Shown: piece by piece, positions 34,876 to 46,287 of the stretch
How positions within the stretch are numbered: the stretch's first letter is position 1
Layout of the letters: each line of letters begins with the position of its first letter
Assembly: GCA_037447655.1 (NCBI GenBank)
Contig: JBBHKE010001952.1
Coordinates: 62,001 to 126,000 of the forward strand
Origin: Zygnema cylindricum
Taxonomy: Eukaryota; Streptophyta; Zygnematophyceae; Zygnematales; Zygnemataceae
Direction: 5' to 3'
Length of the DNA: 64,000 bases
Position numbers and translations under genes: made by a program
Notes under the pieces: generated by a model
What the model was told of the DNA's origin: nothing
Seen by the model: the letters and a program-made list of their open reading frames with translations, nothing else
Database searches by the model: none

Positions 34876-37800
34876 TCTCTCATCCCCCTCTCTCATCTCT
34901 CTCTCTCTCTCTCGTTCTCAAAACCATACTAATAGAGGCAAATTGTGTGATAATTTCGCTACTCCCACGCAACTTCAGCCGTGGAATGCCACAAGTGATG
35001 GAGGAGAACAGTCTCAATTTTACACTCTCTGGGACACCGATGGGAGTATCACAAGTGGCCCGGGTTACTTGGTGGCCAATAATCCAAACATCGTGCCTCC
35101 ACTTTCACGAAAATGCAAGTTTAACGACACATGGAATGCCTATGCCTGTCCTGGGACTTGTTACCGTAGCATTCAGATCACCTACTCAGAACCAGGCTTT
35201 GTAAGCCCGGCAGATCCTTCAACTTATGTACGAAAATCTTTCAGGTCCGTTTGTGTTTTGGGCAGAACTTTACTGACGAAAAATCTAGTAGCAGGTTACT
35301 GGATTTGCTCCAGTAGACCATTTCTATTACGCCATCAACTTTCTACGACATACTATTAGGTACTCTTGCATCGGTTTATACAAAAAAAAAGAAATGAATG
35401 TATAGATGATATATACGGCAATGTCAAAACCGGGAGGATTATGGAGGGAGTACTGTGCGTCGTGAAGGCTTAGTGATGTTCCTCTAACAACTGATTGTGT
35501 TGACAGTTTTTTTTTTTTTTAAAGATGTCAATGCAGGTTAACATAGTCTTTTTTATGCTGTTTTTGGGTCCGTGTGGTCGACATTATCTATTTTCTCTGC
35601 AAACATAGTAAACGTGATTTTTTATTTTGTTAATTGCTAGAGATCTCCAAGAATGGTCTAAATGATTATGGTGGTGGACATGTAGTCAATTTTTTTCTGT
35701 ACTTTGCCCTACTTTTCTTTTCCACATGGATTAAAGAAGCAATGACTATTTTTTTGTAGGTATTTAGATAAAAGGATTGCAGAAGTTTGAAGGATTCATG
35801 ACCCCATGAATGATTATTTCTGTTTGGATAAATTATTGCTTTTTATGCTTTGTCTCTTTACTCTGGGCAAGGAATAGAGGGAGAGGGAGAGGGAGAGGGA
35901 GGAGAGGAGACAACAAAAGGAGAGGCAGGGGAAGAGGAGAACGGAGTGAGGATAAATTGATATTTCCACGACCGTGGGAGCTTCAAATACTTCATTTTAT
36001 TTTTCAAGTTGTAATTTATCGTAGTAACATTTTGTCTTTTGTATTCCATGCAGTTATTTAAAAATTAGAAGAGTGAGTGACAACCAGGTGATATTACTGG
36101 ATGGGAGTCTTGCAACCAAAGGATATGAGATCGGACCATTTGAGATTGACGGATCCCACACCGGGTGGGGTCCAACCAGTCCATCCGCAACTTCCCTCTT
36201 ATCCGAATTCATCTTTGTCTGTCCATCCATCCACCAACCAACATCTGACCCTCCAGTTCCGAACGTCCATCCAACCAGCAAAAACTTTCAATTTTTTTGG
36301 AAAAAATGAACGTGAATCTAGTTTTGATTTCGATCGACTGAACCGAGAACCTAATCGATCTGAGATCTCACCTCATGGTTTGTCCATATCGACTGAATTG
36401 TAATTGAAGGGTATTTGAAAGGTTTTTGAATGGTTTTTGAATGGTTTTCGGATGGGAAGGAAACGTTTTCTTACAAACCTTGATTGTAAGGATGCGTTTG
36501 TATTAGTGTTAACTAGCATTGGTCGTTAAAAGAAAAAAATAACTTTACTTACAATAATTTCACACACTAATTGTGTGTGACCCGTATTCTTACATGAAAC
36601 TCTACCCGTATAACGTTTTGTGGGACCATTTCACATGTCTTCTTGTTTCATTTATCCATGTTACTCGTTAATATTATTGGTTATCATTATCATTGTTTGG
36701 AGAATTCGAAAGCTTTTTGACACCTATGTCCTCCGTCAACCATTGTTCATTATTTTTTTTTTTTGCCATTTTTTTTTCTCTTTTTTTTTTTTTTTTCTTT
36801 TTCTTCTCCTTTCCAGACTTTGTGCAGGAGCAGAAAATCTTTCTGAACCCAAAACCCAATATACCTATATTTGTACCCAAACAGGACAACCAAAATTAGA
36901 ATTGTCACTCGCGCCCATATTTACCAGCAAGGCAATTCTTTTTCTCGGAAATTCAAATTTTTGTTCAGGAAAAGTGTAAGTACTTTCCTTCTACTGTAAT
37001 TTTGTAATCACCAGAGCCCTTCGCTGTAGTGTTAAACACTTTTGGGGCAGTCAAATTAACTTTTTTTCACTCTTGCACTTTTTCCGATTTCCAATCGTGA
37101 CAGTTCAAAAGTTAAACGCCTTTAACTGCTGGAAAAATGTTTAACACTACTAGCAATTATATTATTGTTTAAGGCAGTGTAGTTTACCATCTTCTCTTAA
37201 AATATAATAAGGATTGTAAGAATTTGTCGTTCTGGAACCTGATCTCTTAGAGAACCTGAGTCATAAACCTCTGGCTTTTCTGGCTGTATATGGTTATATA
37301 AGTTTCTGGTTATTCTGGTTTTTTAGTGATCATGATTTCTAATTATTATGACTTCCAGTTTTTCTCATTTATAGTTATTATGTTTTTGGATATTCTGGTG
37401 GTAAGATACTTATTCTGTGGTTCGTAACAGTAGAGTTTTCTAAATCGAACTTAACTAAACTGAAATCAACTGAATTGAACCGAATCAACTGAACTGAACT
37501 GAACCGAACCAACTGAACTGAACTGAACTGAACTGAACTGAACTGAACTGAACCCTATTGAACCGAAACAAACTGAACTGAATAGATCTGATTTCAGTTT
37601 CTGGGTTTGTATGAGTGAGTGGAACAGACAGTGTGGTGTCCTATGGAGTGGAAGTAGTAAGTGGATATATGACGACTCTGGTACTGAGAAACGGCCCTAT
37701 TTTTTCAACCCTCTCACGAACACAAGTAATTGGAAAACAGGAAATGCAACATTTGGGTACAATATCAGTAAGTCCATCCATCTGTCATTTTACCATTTTC

Positions 37801-40800
37801 CCAATTTCTGTCGTTTTGTGATTCTTGAGTTGGTCCCAGTGCTGTTGTAAATGTGAATGTGTTTTTTTCATTCACTGTCTACGTTTATGTTTGATTCTTC
37901 TTGTTCTTTTCACCTTTTTACCTTTTTTGTTTTTTGTTTTTTTGTTTTTTATGGAACATCAGGACTCGATGGAATCGTGACAGCTGTGGAGGCGCCTTCT
38001 TCGGATCGCCGAACATATTATTACCGTCGGAAATTCAATCTAACCAATACTAAATGCTATTCTTCTCTCGAAATCGAGGCTTTGGTGGACGACGGTTTTG
38101 TTTTATACCTCAACAATCGAGAGATTTTAAGGTCAAATATGCCGACGGGTAATATCACAAATGCTACGTTGGTAAGTGTGAAAAATGGGGTATCTTGGTT
38201 TTCGTATTTAACTTAATTTTCGACATTGTAGCGATGCTCTGTTATCTACTGTGATTAGTGAGGACTTTGCTGATTTTAAGGTTTTTCCGAGGCGTACTCT
38301 TAATTTCGTGTAGATGACAGTACTTACTACGATGAATGTAATCTGTCTGTCTCTCTTTCTTTCCATCTTTCTGTCTCTCTTTCTGTCCCTCTCTCTCTCT
38401 GTCTGTCTTTCTATCTCTCCTGTCTATCTGTAAAATGACAGCAAGTTTTCCTGACGGCTTTTTTTTGGTGTCTACATGAATTGGTGTTGATGGTACTCTT
38501 TCTCTTGTCCATAATTTTGTTCTTTCCAAACTGATTAGAGTAAATGTTCCTGTATATAAAGCAGAGCCATCTGTTATGAAGTTAAAAACTTTTCTCCATC
38601 TATCTATCTGTCTGTCTTTCTTTCCATCTTTGTCTTTCTTTGCCTGCATGCCTCTCTCCTTCTGTCCCTCCCTCCATCCCTCCTCCCCTCCCTCCCTCTC
38701 TCCCTTCCTCTCTGTCCCTTTCCCCCTCGCTCCCTCCCAGCCCGCCTGCCTGCCTGCCTGCCATTCCATCTATATAGATGTCTACCTATCTATCTATTCT
38801 TGTCTTTTTATCTGTCTTTAGTCCTTATATTGCTTTATTACGGTAACAATAATCTGCAATATTCTACCGAAGAGATGCAAATTATAATACAAGGTTAGTT
38901 GACAAGCTTCGAATCTTGATGCTTCTTTTACTCGTTTTCTCTTGTAATGAATACAAGGATTAAACGATTGCACGTGTTATTTCACCACATTTTTTCTGTA
39001 AATCAGGTGGAATTTGACTGTCCAGGGTTGATAAATTTGGTGATTCATTCTTAATTTTGGTGCCTTGTGTATAATTAGGCTTCTGGATCGTTTCCATGGA
39101 TGAGTTGGCAAAACTTCTCCATTCCGTTGCCGGGAATAAACACGTCCTATTATCTTGTGGAAGGAGTGAATACTATTGCTTCCGAAGTCCACACCTCTAG
39201 CACTTGGGCTCGTCAAACTGCGTTCGATTTGCGAATTTCCGGCATACAAATGTTTGTCAGAGAAGCATCCCGCCTTTCTAAACATGACCTAAAGACAACA
39301 TGAACAAACACAATAACGATCACAATAACAATAACAATAACAATAACAATCACAATAACAATAACAATCACAATCACAATAACAATAACAATAACAGTAA
39401 CAATCACAGTAACAGTAAGAATAACAATAACAATCACAATAACAATAACAATCACAATCACAAAATCAATAACAATAACAATAACACTAAAGAATAAACA
39501 ATAAGCTTGAACAATAAACTTGAACAATAAACAATAAACATTAAACATTGACCATTAAACATAAACATAAAGATGCTACTTCACATTGTTTTTGGTACAA
39601 TTGTCTTGTATTAGCATGTTTAGTACTAAACAGATTTAGCTGTTTACAAAGGTTATTCATGAGTATTGGAGATTTGAAAGGATTTACTGAGTTTACCTCT
39701 TTTCAATGGATTCTACGGTACAAATAAGAAGATATAAGCTGTTCTATTTCAGTCGATTTATGTCTTTTGTAGCTTTAACTGCTAAATCTGAACTTTGTTC
39801 TGATGATTTTATGTTTTTTTTTTATCTTTTTTGTTCTTTTTGTCCGTTTGTTTCTTGAGTTTGACAGATTGTCTTGTTCTGGACCCAGCATCACTCTCGA
39901 AGTTTGTGATGGTGTTGATAACAATTTCAATGGTAAATTTGTTTTTGTAATTGTTTTTTGTTTTTTGTGTTTGTTTTTGTTTTTTTAAACGCTCCGAGAA
40001 AGCATCCTTGTTGTGGTTATCTCAGAAGTTGATGTCGATATTTTGAAACTCTTTAGATTTTGAAATTATTTCACACTGAAACTTCCATGCTGGTTATTTT
40101 CAGAGTTGTTCAGGGTTTTTCAGGGATTTGAGGGGTTTTTTAGGGTTTTGAGGGGTTTTTTATTGCTTCATAGGTCGTTTTAAAGCTTCTGTTTATTCTT
40201 GTGATTGTTTGTTATGATTTTTTTTTTTTTTTACATTTTTTTTTACTTTTTTGAGGTTTTTTGTTGCTATCCGCCTTTTGTTTTTTAAACGCATCTAGTT
40301 TTTGAATGTGTCACGTTATGTCTGAGATGAATAGTTCTAACTTTTTCCCGAGAAAGTTGTTAAATTGACAATAGCAAGCAGATTTCATTGTTTCATTATA
40401 TTCTTCGACATGATTTGCATCGATCTAGTTGTCAACAAATGTGTTTTTGTTTTTTTTTTTGTTTGATTGTTTCTCTCATTTCTTTTTGCCCAAAAGTAAA
40501 ACCCTCATTGTACGTGGAACATAGAGACACATTGCTTCAGTTATGTAATTCAGTTTTTTTTTTTTTTGATTGTGGGATGTAACAGGCAAAGTGGACGAGA
40601 GATCAAACGGAAAACTGTTGACACGGAACTGCAAAACGGCATGTGGAACGGGCATAGAAACATGCATTAGTGGAATTTTTCAAAACTGCACTGCTCCTCT
40701 TGTCAACCTCGAAATGTACGTTCTTCCTATTTCTAACTCTTTATCTTCATTAGTATTTGTCCAAAAGCTTCTCAATACTTGTTTTTTTTATTTCTGCGTA

Positions 40801-43475
40801 AATTTATAATGAGGCTTTACTGTGCCGGACCTCTGATGGATGTTGCTGTTACAGCTTATGGTGATTCTCCATTGCTTCAGTTCACCGTTCTCCGTTCAGT
40901 TCTCCGTTCTGCCATTCAGTTCTGCCGGATTTTTTAAACTGAACTCGGTTCTGTCCAAAAAGCAATTTTTTTTCTTTTCTATCAATATCTTTTTACATAT
41001 TTTTTCCGTTCTTCTGCATTTCTCTTCCATGTCTGATTTCTTATTTGTCCTTCTTGGTATTTCATCATTTCTTTTTGTTTTGCTCCACTTTACATCTTTA
41101 CTCTTGCCGCCAGTTCATTTCTTTTTGCCACTGTCATGTTGAAATTGTCAGAGAGAGGGAGCGTGAGCGGGAGGGGAAAGGCGAGGGGAGAGAGAGAGGG
41201 ATTGAGGTCGAGATCAGGGAGGAAGAGGGAGCGAGAGAGAAGAAGAGATCGAATCGGAATTATAATCAGAATCGGGATTGGAAGAGGGAGAGGGAGAGGA
41301 AGAGGGAGAGACAGAGAGGGAGGCAGATCGAGAGTGTGATTGAGTTTGTATTGCGGTTTCCTTCCAGATGCAACAATGTGGACGATAACTGTGACGGATT
41401 TGTGGACAACGGAATCGATCAGTTAGACTGTTCCGAGGGAAGTGTTTGTTTTCGTGGAAAATGCCTTCCTGTGGGAAACGCCACTTTACCTGTTTTAGTT
41501 TGGCCTCGAAATTCCTCCAGTTGGTCTTATTATGACAAAGGGGAAAATCTCGACGCTTTAAACCCGTTTTGGCGAAATGGGTATGTATATTTATGTATAT
41601 CTATATATGTTGACAAGTCTCAGGAGTATTATTTTTAGTTCATGATTGCAAAGGGATGAGGATGAAGTGCTGTGTTTCACCCTTTATGTGAAAGAAAAAG
41701 ATAAATTGTGTTTGTGAATCACGTTGTTTACGATTGTAAAGTGGGAGTTTCTTTCATTTGTACTTCAAATATTTTGTTGAGATTGATTTTGAAAACCAAT
41801 TGTGTTTATGAGATCATATTTTGAGCAAATAGTTTAAGTTGTATGCATAATCCTGCTTTCAATCCCAGCGATGCTTTTTTTTTTCCATGTTAGAATATCA
41901 ATGAACGGTTTATCCAAATGGGTACAAATGTGTTTAATTCGAAAACGAACCACAAACCTTTTTTGCAGAAGCAACACCCAAAATTGGTCTCAAGGAGTTG
42001 GTCCTCTTGGTTTCAATTTGGACTTACCTTCTTGGGATACTTTCGGAACAACTTTAAATATGTATACCAGAATTAGTGTGACGTCGTATTTTCTCAAATC
42101 ATTCAATCTCACATCCACTCAACTATCCTCCACTTTCAGTCTCGGTAAGTCATTTGAAAACCCTTAGGATTAAAAATTTCAGGAGTTTCAAATGTTTTCT
42201 TAAGAGGTCGGCAAAACAAAATGATCCTAGTGGTTCAAACCAAACCTTTGTCAGCTGTTTTTTTCCACCTCTATTAGTATGGTCCACGATATTTTATGAA
42301 TTTGTACGTTTTCTCAGTAGTTTTTTTAAGGGGAATTGTCTCAATTTTTTCAAAACGTGGTACAAAACAATAATGTGGAACAAGTTTTCTAACGCACATT
42401 AGTTTTAATGAAAGGAGTAGCGCATTATCGGAAGAGATATCGAGTGAATTCAGATAAGGATATGAATCAAAATTGCTGAAAATGAAAACTGTTTTAAAAC
42501 GACATTTTGTCTAAGGCGTATTGACAAATGTCACTTTTTTTCTCGGTGGTTCTGTTCCAAAACCGAACAAACAAACAAACAAACAAAGATATCAAACAGA
42601 TTTTAATATTCGACGAGTCGATACTGTTTTAAAACAACATTTTGTCTAAGGCGTATTGACAAATGTCACTTTTTTTCTCGGTGGTTGTGTTTCAAAACCG
42701 AACAATCAAACAATTAAACAAAAATAACGAACAGATTTTAATATTCGACGAGTCGATGGAGCCGTGGTTTATGTAAATGGGGTAGAACTGTGGCGTCCTC
42801 AAATGCCCATGGGTATAATTAACTATACTACTTCAGCCACTTCACCATCCTATGTAGGAGCAAAAAATAACGAGCCCATGGATTATCACGATTGTCCAAT
42901 ATGTTCTTTTCGCAATTCGAGCCTTCCACTCAAGGTTTTACATTCTTTTCAAAAACCCTGAGAATCAATGCCTTTGATCTTCTCCTAATAGGTTTTTTTT
43001 GGTTGCAAAAGCTCTAAATTTGGTATCTCTTTTTTGCCGTTGGTCCTCCGCCTAAATTGTTGATAGGTCGCACCACTTTTTTTGTGTCCATTTTCTTAGA
43101 AATGGAAAAATATTGCTCCTTATTTTTTGACTGTTTCCCAAACTGATTGTCTTTCTGTGGTTGTTTTTCAACGCCTGACTGATATTTCTGTGTTTGACTG
43201 ATTTTGTGTTTTGACATTTTTTGTGTTTAAACTTTTTGTGTCTGGCCGATTTTGGTGTTTGACCAATTTCTGTGTTTGATTGATTTCTATGGGAAGAGTT
43301 TCTATGGTTTCAGTTAGGAAGAAACTGGATAGCTGTGGAGCTCCATTCTTGGAAGAGTCCGAGAAGGAATGTGGCGTTTGACATGGATTTATCCCGAAAC
43401 GTTATCGTTCCATGTTCATCTTTTCCATTAGCACCGACAGTTTGTGTTCGACAAGTGGGACAAACGCTTTCTCCA
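26024..43475 (+). CDS. Gene 2: tandem CEMIP-like paralogue, 3'-truncated, probably a pseudogene
   Basis: I recovered 26 exons: 26024-26138, 27936-28098, 28402-28624, 28769-28973, 29239-29418, 29668-29837, 29996-30140, 30329-30464, 30825-31002, 31202-31260, 31472-31669, 31947-32078, 33284-33374, 33936-33998, 34979-35244, 36054-36164, 36817-36975, 37598-37767, 37963-38171, 39079-39251, 39868-39932, 40586-40715, 41368-41580, 41969-42144, 42735-42934, 43314-43475. They sum to 4,092 nt (1,364 codons). Signal peptide MSLLFFLFLHIAFTAA, then G8, beta-helix, MopE-like motifs and two beta-sandwiches as in gene 1. Motifs are intact (GRYSIHFHVIG, SGHCFMTEEGGEEDNTF, PSTFWIS, VCDGVDNNFNG). Oddities: no Ser-Pro linker; exon 16 loses its second half, and reading on gives a stop at 36309; the three last exons of gene 1 have no counterpart; a copia element begins at 43537. 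The exon 20 donor (AT/GTTTGT) is weak. Coding identity is high, so inactivation looks recent. Confidence 0.7.
26580..27015. repeat. Degenerate GGACATT tandem array in gene 2 intron 1
   Basis: About 430 bp are built from variants of a 6-7-bp unit ATTGGAC/TTGGGC with occasional longer spacers. Minus-strand frames over it read as reiterated MSNVQCPMSNVQC and are repeat translations, not a gene. Confidence 0.85.
32079..33283. other. Gene 2 intron 12 (1.2 kb)
   Basis: It contains CACCG-like end fragments around 32325 and 32520 but no complete element and no gene. Confidence 0.4.
34606..34918. repeat. CCCT/CT simple repeat before gene 2 exon 15
   Basis: A 310-bp polypyrimidine tract of (CCCT)n and (CT)n ends 60 bp before the exon 15 acceptor. 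Open frames on both strands over it are repeat translations. Confidence 0.95.
36141..36309. other. Foreign sequence replacing the second half of gene 2 exon 16
   Basis: Similarity to gene 1 exon 16 stops after SLATKGYEIGPFE. From there the frame reads unrelated Ser/Pro-rich sequence to a stop at 36309, and about 75 residues of exon 16 are missing. A GG/GTGGGG at 36163-36168 would splice in phase to exon 17. That use is inference. Confidence 0.5.
37447..37580. repeat. (AACTG)n pentanucleotide repeat in gene 2 intron 17
   Basis: Variants of AACTG in tandem (GAACTGAACTGAACTG and GAACCGAACC), ending shortly before the exon 18 acceptor. Confidence 0.85.
38334..38800. repeat. TCTG/TCCC-rich simple repeats in gene 2 intron 19
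   Basis: Stretches of CTGTCTGTC, CCCTCCCT and GCCTGCCTGCCTG occur at 38340-38430 and 38595-38800. The minus-strand frame 38242-38769 is a translation of this low-complexity DNA. Confidence 0.8.
39303..39490. repeat. (AACAAT)n hexanucleotide repeat in gene 2 intron 20
   Basis: About 30 units of AACAAT with AATCAC and AACAGT variants. In one frame they read as Asn/His-rich sequence and should not be taken as protein. Confidence 0.9.
42489..42756. repeat. Tandem duplication of about 134 bp covering the exon 25 acceptor
   Basis: The unit CTGTTTTAAAACGACATTTT ... CAGATTTTAATATTCGACG occurs twice, at about 42489-42622 and 42624-42756. Each copy holds an acceptor and the first 22 bases of exon 25. 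Only the second copy continues into the complete exon. Confidence 0.8.
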
Positions 43476-43536
43476 GTAAGGTCCTTCTTCCTTTTTTCCT
43501 TTTTCCAGCAGAGAAAAGTTATACTTGGAAAAGTTT

Positions 43537-43676
43537 CTGTTGTTCTACAACCACCGTTGCAGGCGGAGAACCAGCAGTAGTAGTAGAAGTAGACATGAAA
43601 AACAGCAGAAACTATCAAAGTACCTACTCAACAGCCAACTTTGAACTGACACAAAATATGACTCAGAACACCAATA
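43537..43676 (-). mobile_element. Leader and gag-start fragment beyond the R1 left LTR
   Basis: These 140 bp match 48715-48855: untranslated leader plus the first codons of gag (MSTSTTTAGSPPATVVVEQQ region). They lie outside the left LTR, where host DNA would be expected. A sequence TTGGTGTTCTGAGTC next to the LTR end may be a primer-binding site. Confidence 0.65.
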
Positions 43677-44553
43677 TGTTTCAAATTTGATACAGTGATA
43701 CACAATACAGTAAACTGACAATTAACAAAATTTCAGCCCAAATGACCCAGTAAACCATAAGATATGATGTCTGGAAGTTTCCCAAAAACTGCCCTTAGAA
43801 AATCATATTCCCAAAACTGGATACTACAAAATTGGCTAAGTCCTAATTTATATACTCACAGTGTGTATCTACTGATCTACACTAATTCGGGTAACTGTGA
43901 CTACGGTTATTATCCTGACTAACGGCAAAGCATCCTACCCGTACGTCACTGTACCTCAAAAAACCCTAATTACTAATTTCTAAAAACCTGATTAATAGAA
44001 CACTATTTTATATCACACTAAACGACAAACTAATGTTATTCAAATATTTACAGAAATTGAACCGTACACAAAACGTTCTAACCGTACCCAAAACGTTCCA
44101 AATGCTTAGTTAGCGGTGACCGCTAAAGTCCAGCCGAATGTGGTCGTGTAGTATGAAGCACCTGAGTGCTTCGTCACTTGTGGTCCCACGCGAATGACGC
44201 TTGTGGTCCCTCGTGAATCATGCTTGTGGTCCCAGGTGAATCGCGTCCGTTGAAACAGATTCGATTGACGGTGGTACCGTCAGTATTATATGTTTCCGGA
44301 ATACTCGGGACAGATCCCGTTCGTCCGATCATGTGAATCGCATCGTCAACTTTTTGACACGTATGCTTGATTGTCGGCGCTACTCCGAAAAACCTGCATA
44401 CGTTCTTTCGCCAACACGTGTCCCTGCAAAAGTACAATACACTCTACTGTACCTTTTGCTACTCTAACACTTATTAAGGTAAGTATTACTAGAAAAAATA
44501 TCCTAAGTTATTTTTACCCCTATAAATTGAAATAAAGATTTATAAATTCCAAC
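43677..44553 (-). mobile_element. R1 copia element: left (3') LTR
   Basis: On the minus strand it begins TGTTGGAATTTATAAATC at 44553 and ends AACA at 43677. It is about 95 % similar by eye to the copy at 48856-49740. It contains a repeated TTGTGGTCCC..CGTGAATCACGC motif. Confidence 0.75.
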
Positions 44554-44577
44554 ACTCCCCTAAATCTTTAGACTCAG

Positions 44578-46275
44578 TTACTCTCTTAGTCCAACAGCAT
44601 CTCTGCAAAACTGTAACTTAGGAGAAGGAAGGGCTTTTGTTAGCATGTCAGCCACCATCTTCTCATCTGGTAAATAACATAATTTAACGACTTTTGCAAG
44701 TACTTTTTCTCTAACAAAATGAAGTCTAACATCCATGTGTTTGCTCTTAAAGTGATGGCTGGGGTTAGAGGCAATTGTTATGGCAGCTTGGTTGTCACAC
44801 CATATAGCTTGAGGGCCAGTTTGCATATACCGAAGTTCCTGTAGAATGGACTTGACCCATGGGAGCTCCTTCAGGGCGGAAGCTGCTGCCATATATTCTG
44901 ACTCCATTGTGGATTGAGCTGTAACCTTTTGTAATTTGCTACTCCAGCAGCCATCTCCAATCTTCAGTACGAAGCCGATCGTAGATTTCCGGCTTGGCAT
45001 GTCCCCATAGCTAGCATCGCTCCATGTCTGGATTTTCACCTCTCCTCCTCCGAGAACAAGCTTGAGATTTCGAGTACCTGCAAGATATCTCAACACTCTT
45101 TTCGCTGCTTCCCAGTCTGCCCACACTCTTTTCGCTGCTTCCCAGTCTGCCCTTTTAGGATTTTGCAGACTTCTACTCAAGACTCCCACAGCTGCCGCAA
45201 TGTCGGGTCTCGTACAATTCATAAAATATATAAGACTTCCAACAACCTGTCTATATGGCTTTGATGCCATAAACTCTTCCTCCCCTGTCTCTAGACTCTC
45301 ACTGACAATTATGCGTGAATCTGTATCAATTCTTTCCTATTTTTGCCTATATTCCATGGGAGTTACGGATCCTTTCACATCTTTCATTTCAAATCTTTCT
45401 AGCATGTTACCTATTGCTTCTTTCTGAGTCAACATAATCAGCCTCTTGTTTCTGTCTCTTTCTACCTGTATTCCTAAGATATATTTGGCCTCACCGAGGT
45501 CCTTCATCTCGAACCTAGACCTTAAAGCCGCTTTAATGCGGTTTATTTCATCCATTGACTTACTTATTAATAATAGATCATCCACATATACAGCAATGTA
45601 AATTACCCCATCTTCTCCTTGTAGAACATATACAGAATGATCTGAGCTAATTCTCTTAAAACCTAGCCCGGTTAAAAGCTCATCTAACTTCAGATTCTAC
45701 TGACGCGGGGCTTGTTTTAGCCCATACAAAGATTTCATCAATTTACACAGTAATTCTTCCTTTCCCTTTTCAACATACATTTCAAGTTGTTTCATATAAA
45801 TTGTTTCTTCTAACTCTCCATGCAAGAAAGCAGTTTTAACATCCATCTGATGTATTTCCATATTCTCTATAGCCGCTAGACTTAGCAAAATTCTGACAGT
45901 GGGAAATCTAACAATTGGGGAGAAGGTTTCCTCAAAGTCAATACCTTCTTTTTGATTATACCCCATGGCCACTAGTCGGGCCTTATACCTTTCGATGGTG
46001 TTGTTCGGGTTTAGCTTCACCTTGAATACCCATTTGCTGCCGATGGCTTTCTTGCCCGGAAAGAGATCCACTAGCTGCCATGTTTGTGCCTCCATAATGG
46101 ACTTCATTTCATCGTTTGCCGCCTCGATCCACTGATTTCTCTCAGGTGATGAGAAAGCCTCCTGGATCGTTAGAGGTTCCTCTGTAGCTGCAGAAAAAGC
46201 AAAGTGAGAGCTTGCTTGCAGACGGCTGCTAGATCTCTTTCCCCCCGAAAATTCTGAGGCTGAGATTGTTAGCAA
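44578..46275 (-). pseudogene. R1 copia pol: reverse transcriptase and RNase H
   Basis: Reading on the minus strand, the RT begins with [40 protein letters not shown] and [20 protein letters not shown]. The catalytic YVDD lies at about 45577-45590. The RNase H has WSDASYGD, STMESEYMAA and ADMLTKALP, ending at a stop near 44578. Two nonsense changes break it: a stop where the conserved Trp after APRQ is expected (about 45697) and one after EYRQK (about 45337). A 30-bp direct repeat at about 45093-45152 duplicates ten residues (ADWEAAKRV). It is a plant-type Ty1/copia polyprotein, recently decayed. Confidence 0.8.
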
Positions 46276-46287
46276 CCTCTGATTTTT

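Noticed and set aside
34432-34932. Ser/Pro-rich 166-codon frame and Arg/Glu-rich minus frames
   Set aside because: Simple-repeat translations inside a gene 2 intron.
39213-39548. Ile/Val-rich minus-strand frame and Asn-rich plus frame
   Set aside because: Translations of the (AACAAT)n repeat next to exon 20.
41045-41638. 197-codon frame reading through purine repeats into exon 23
   Set aside because: Only the part from 41368 is exon; the preceding residues come from GA-rich intron DNA and exon 23 has a clear acceptor.
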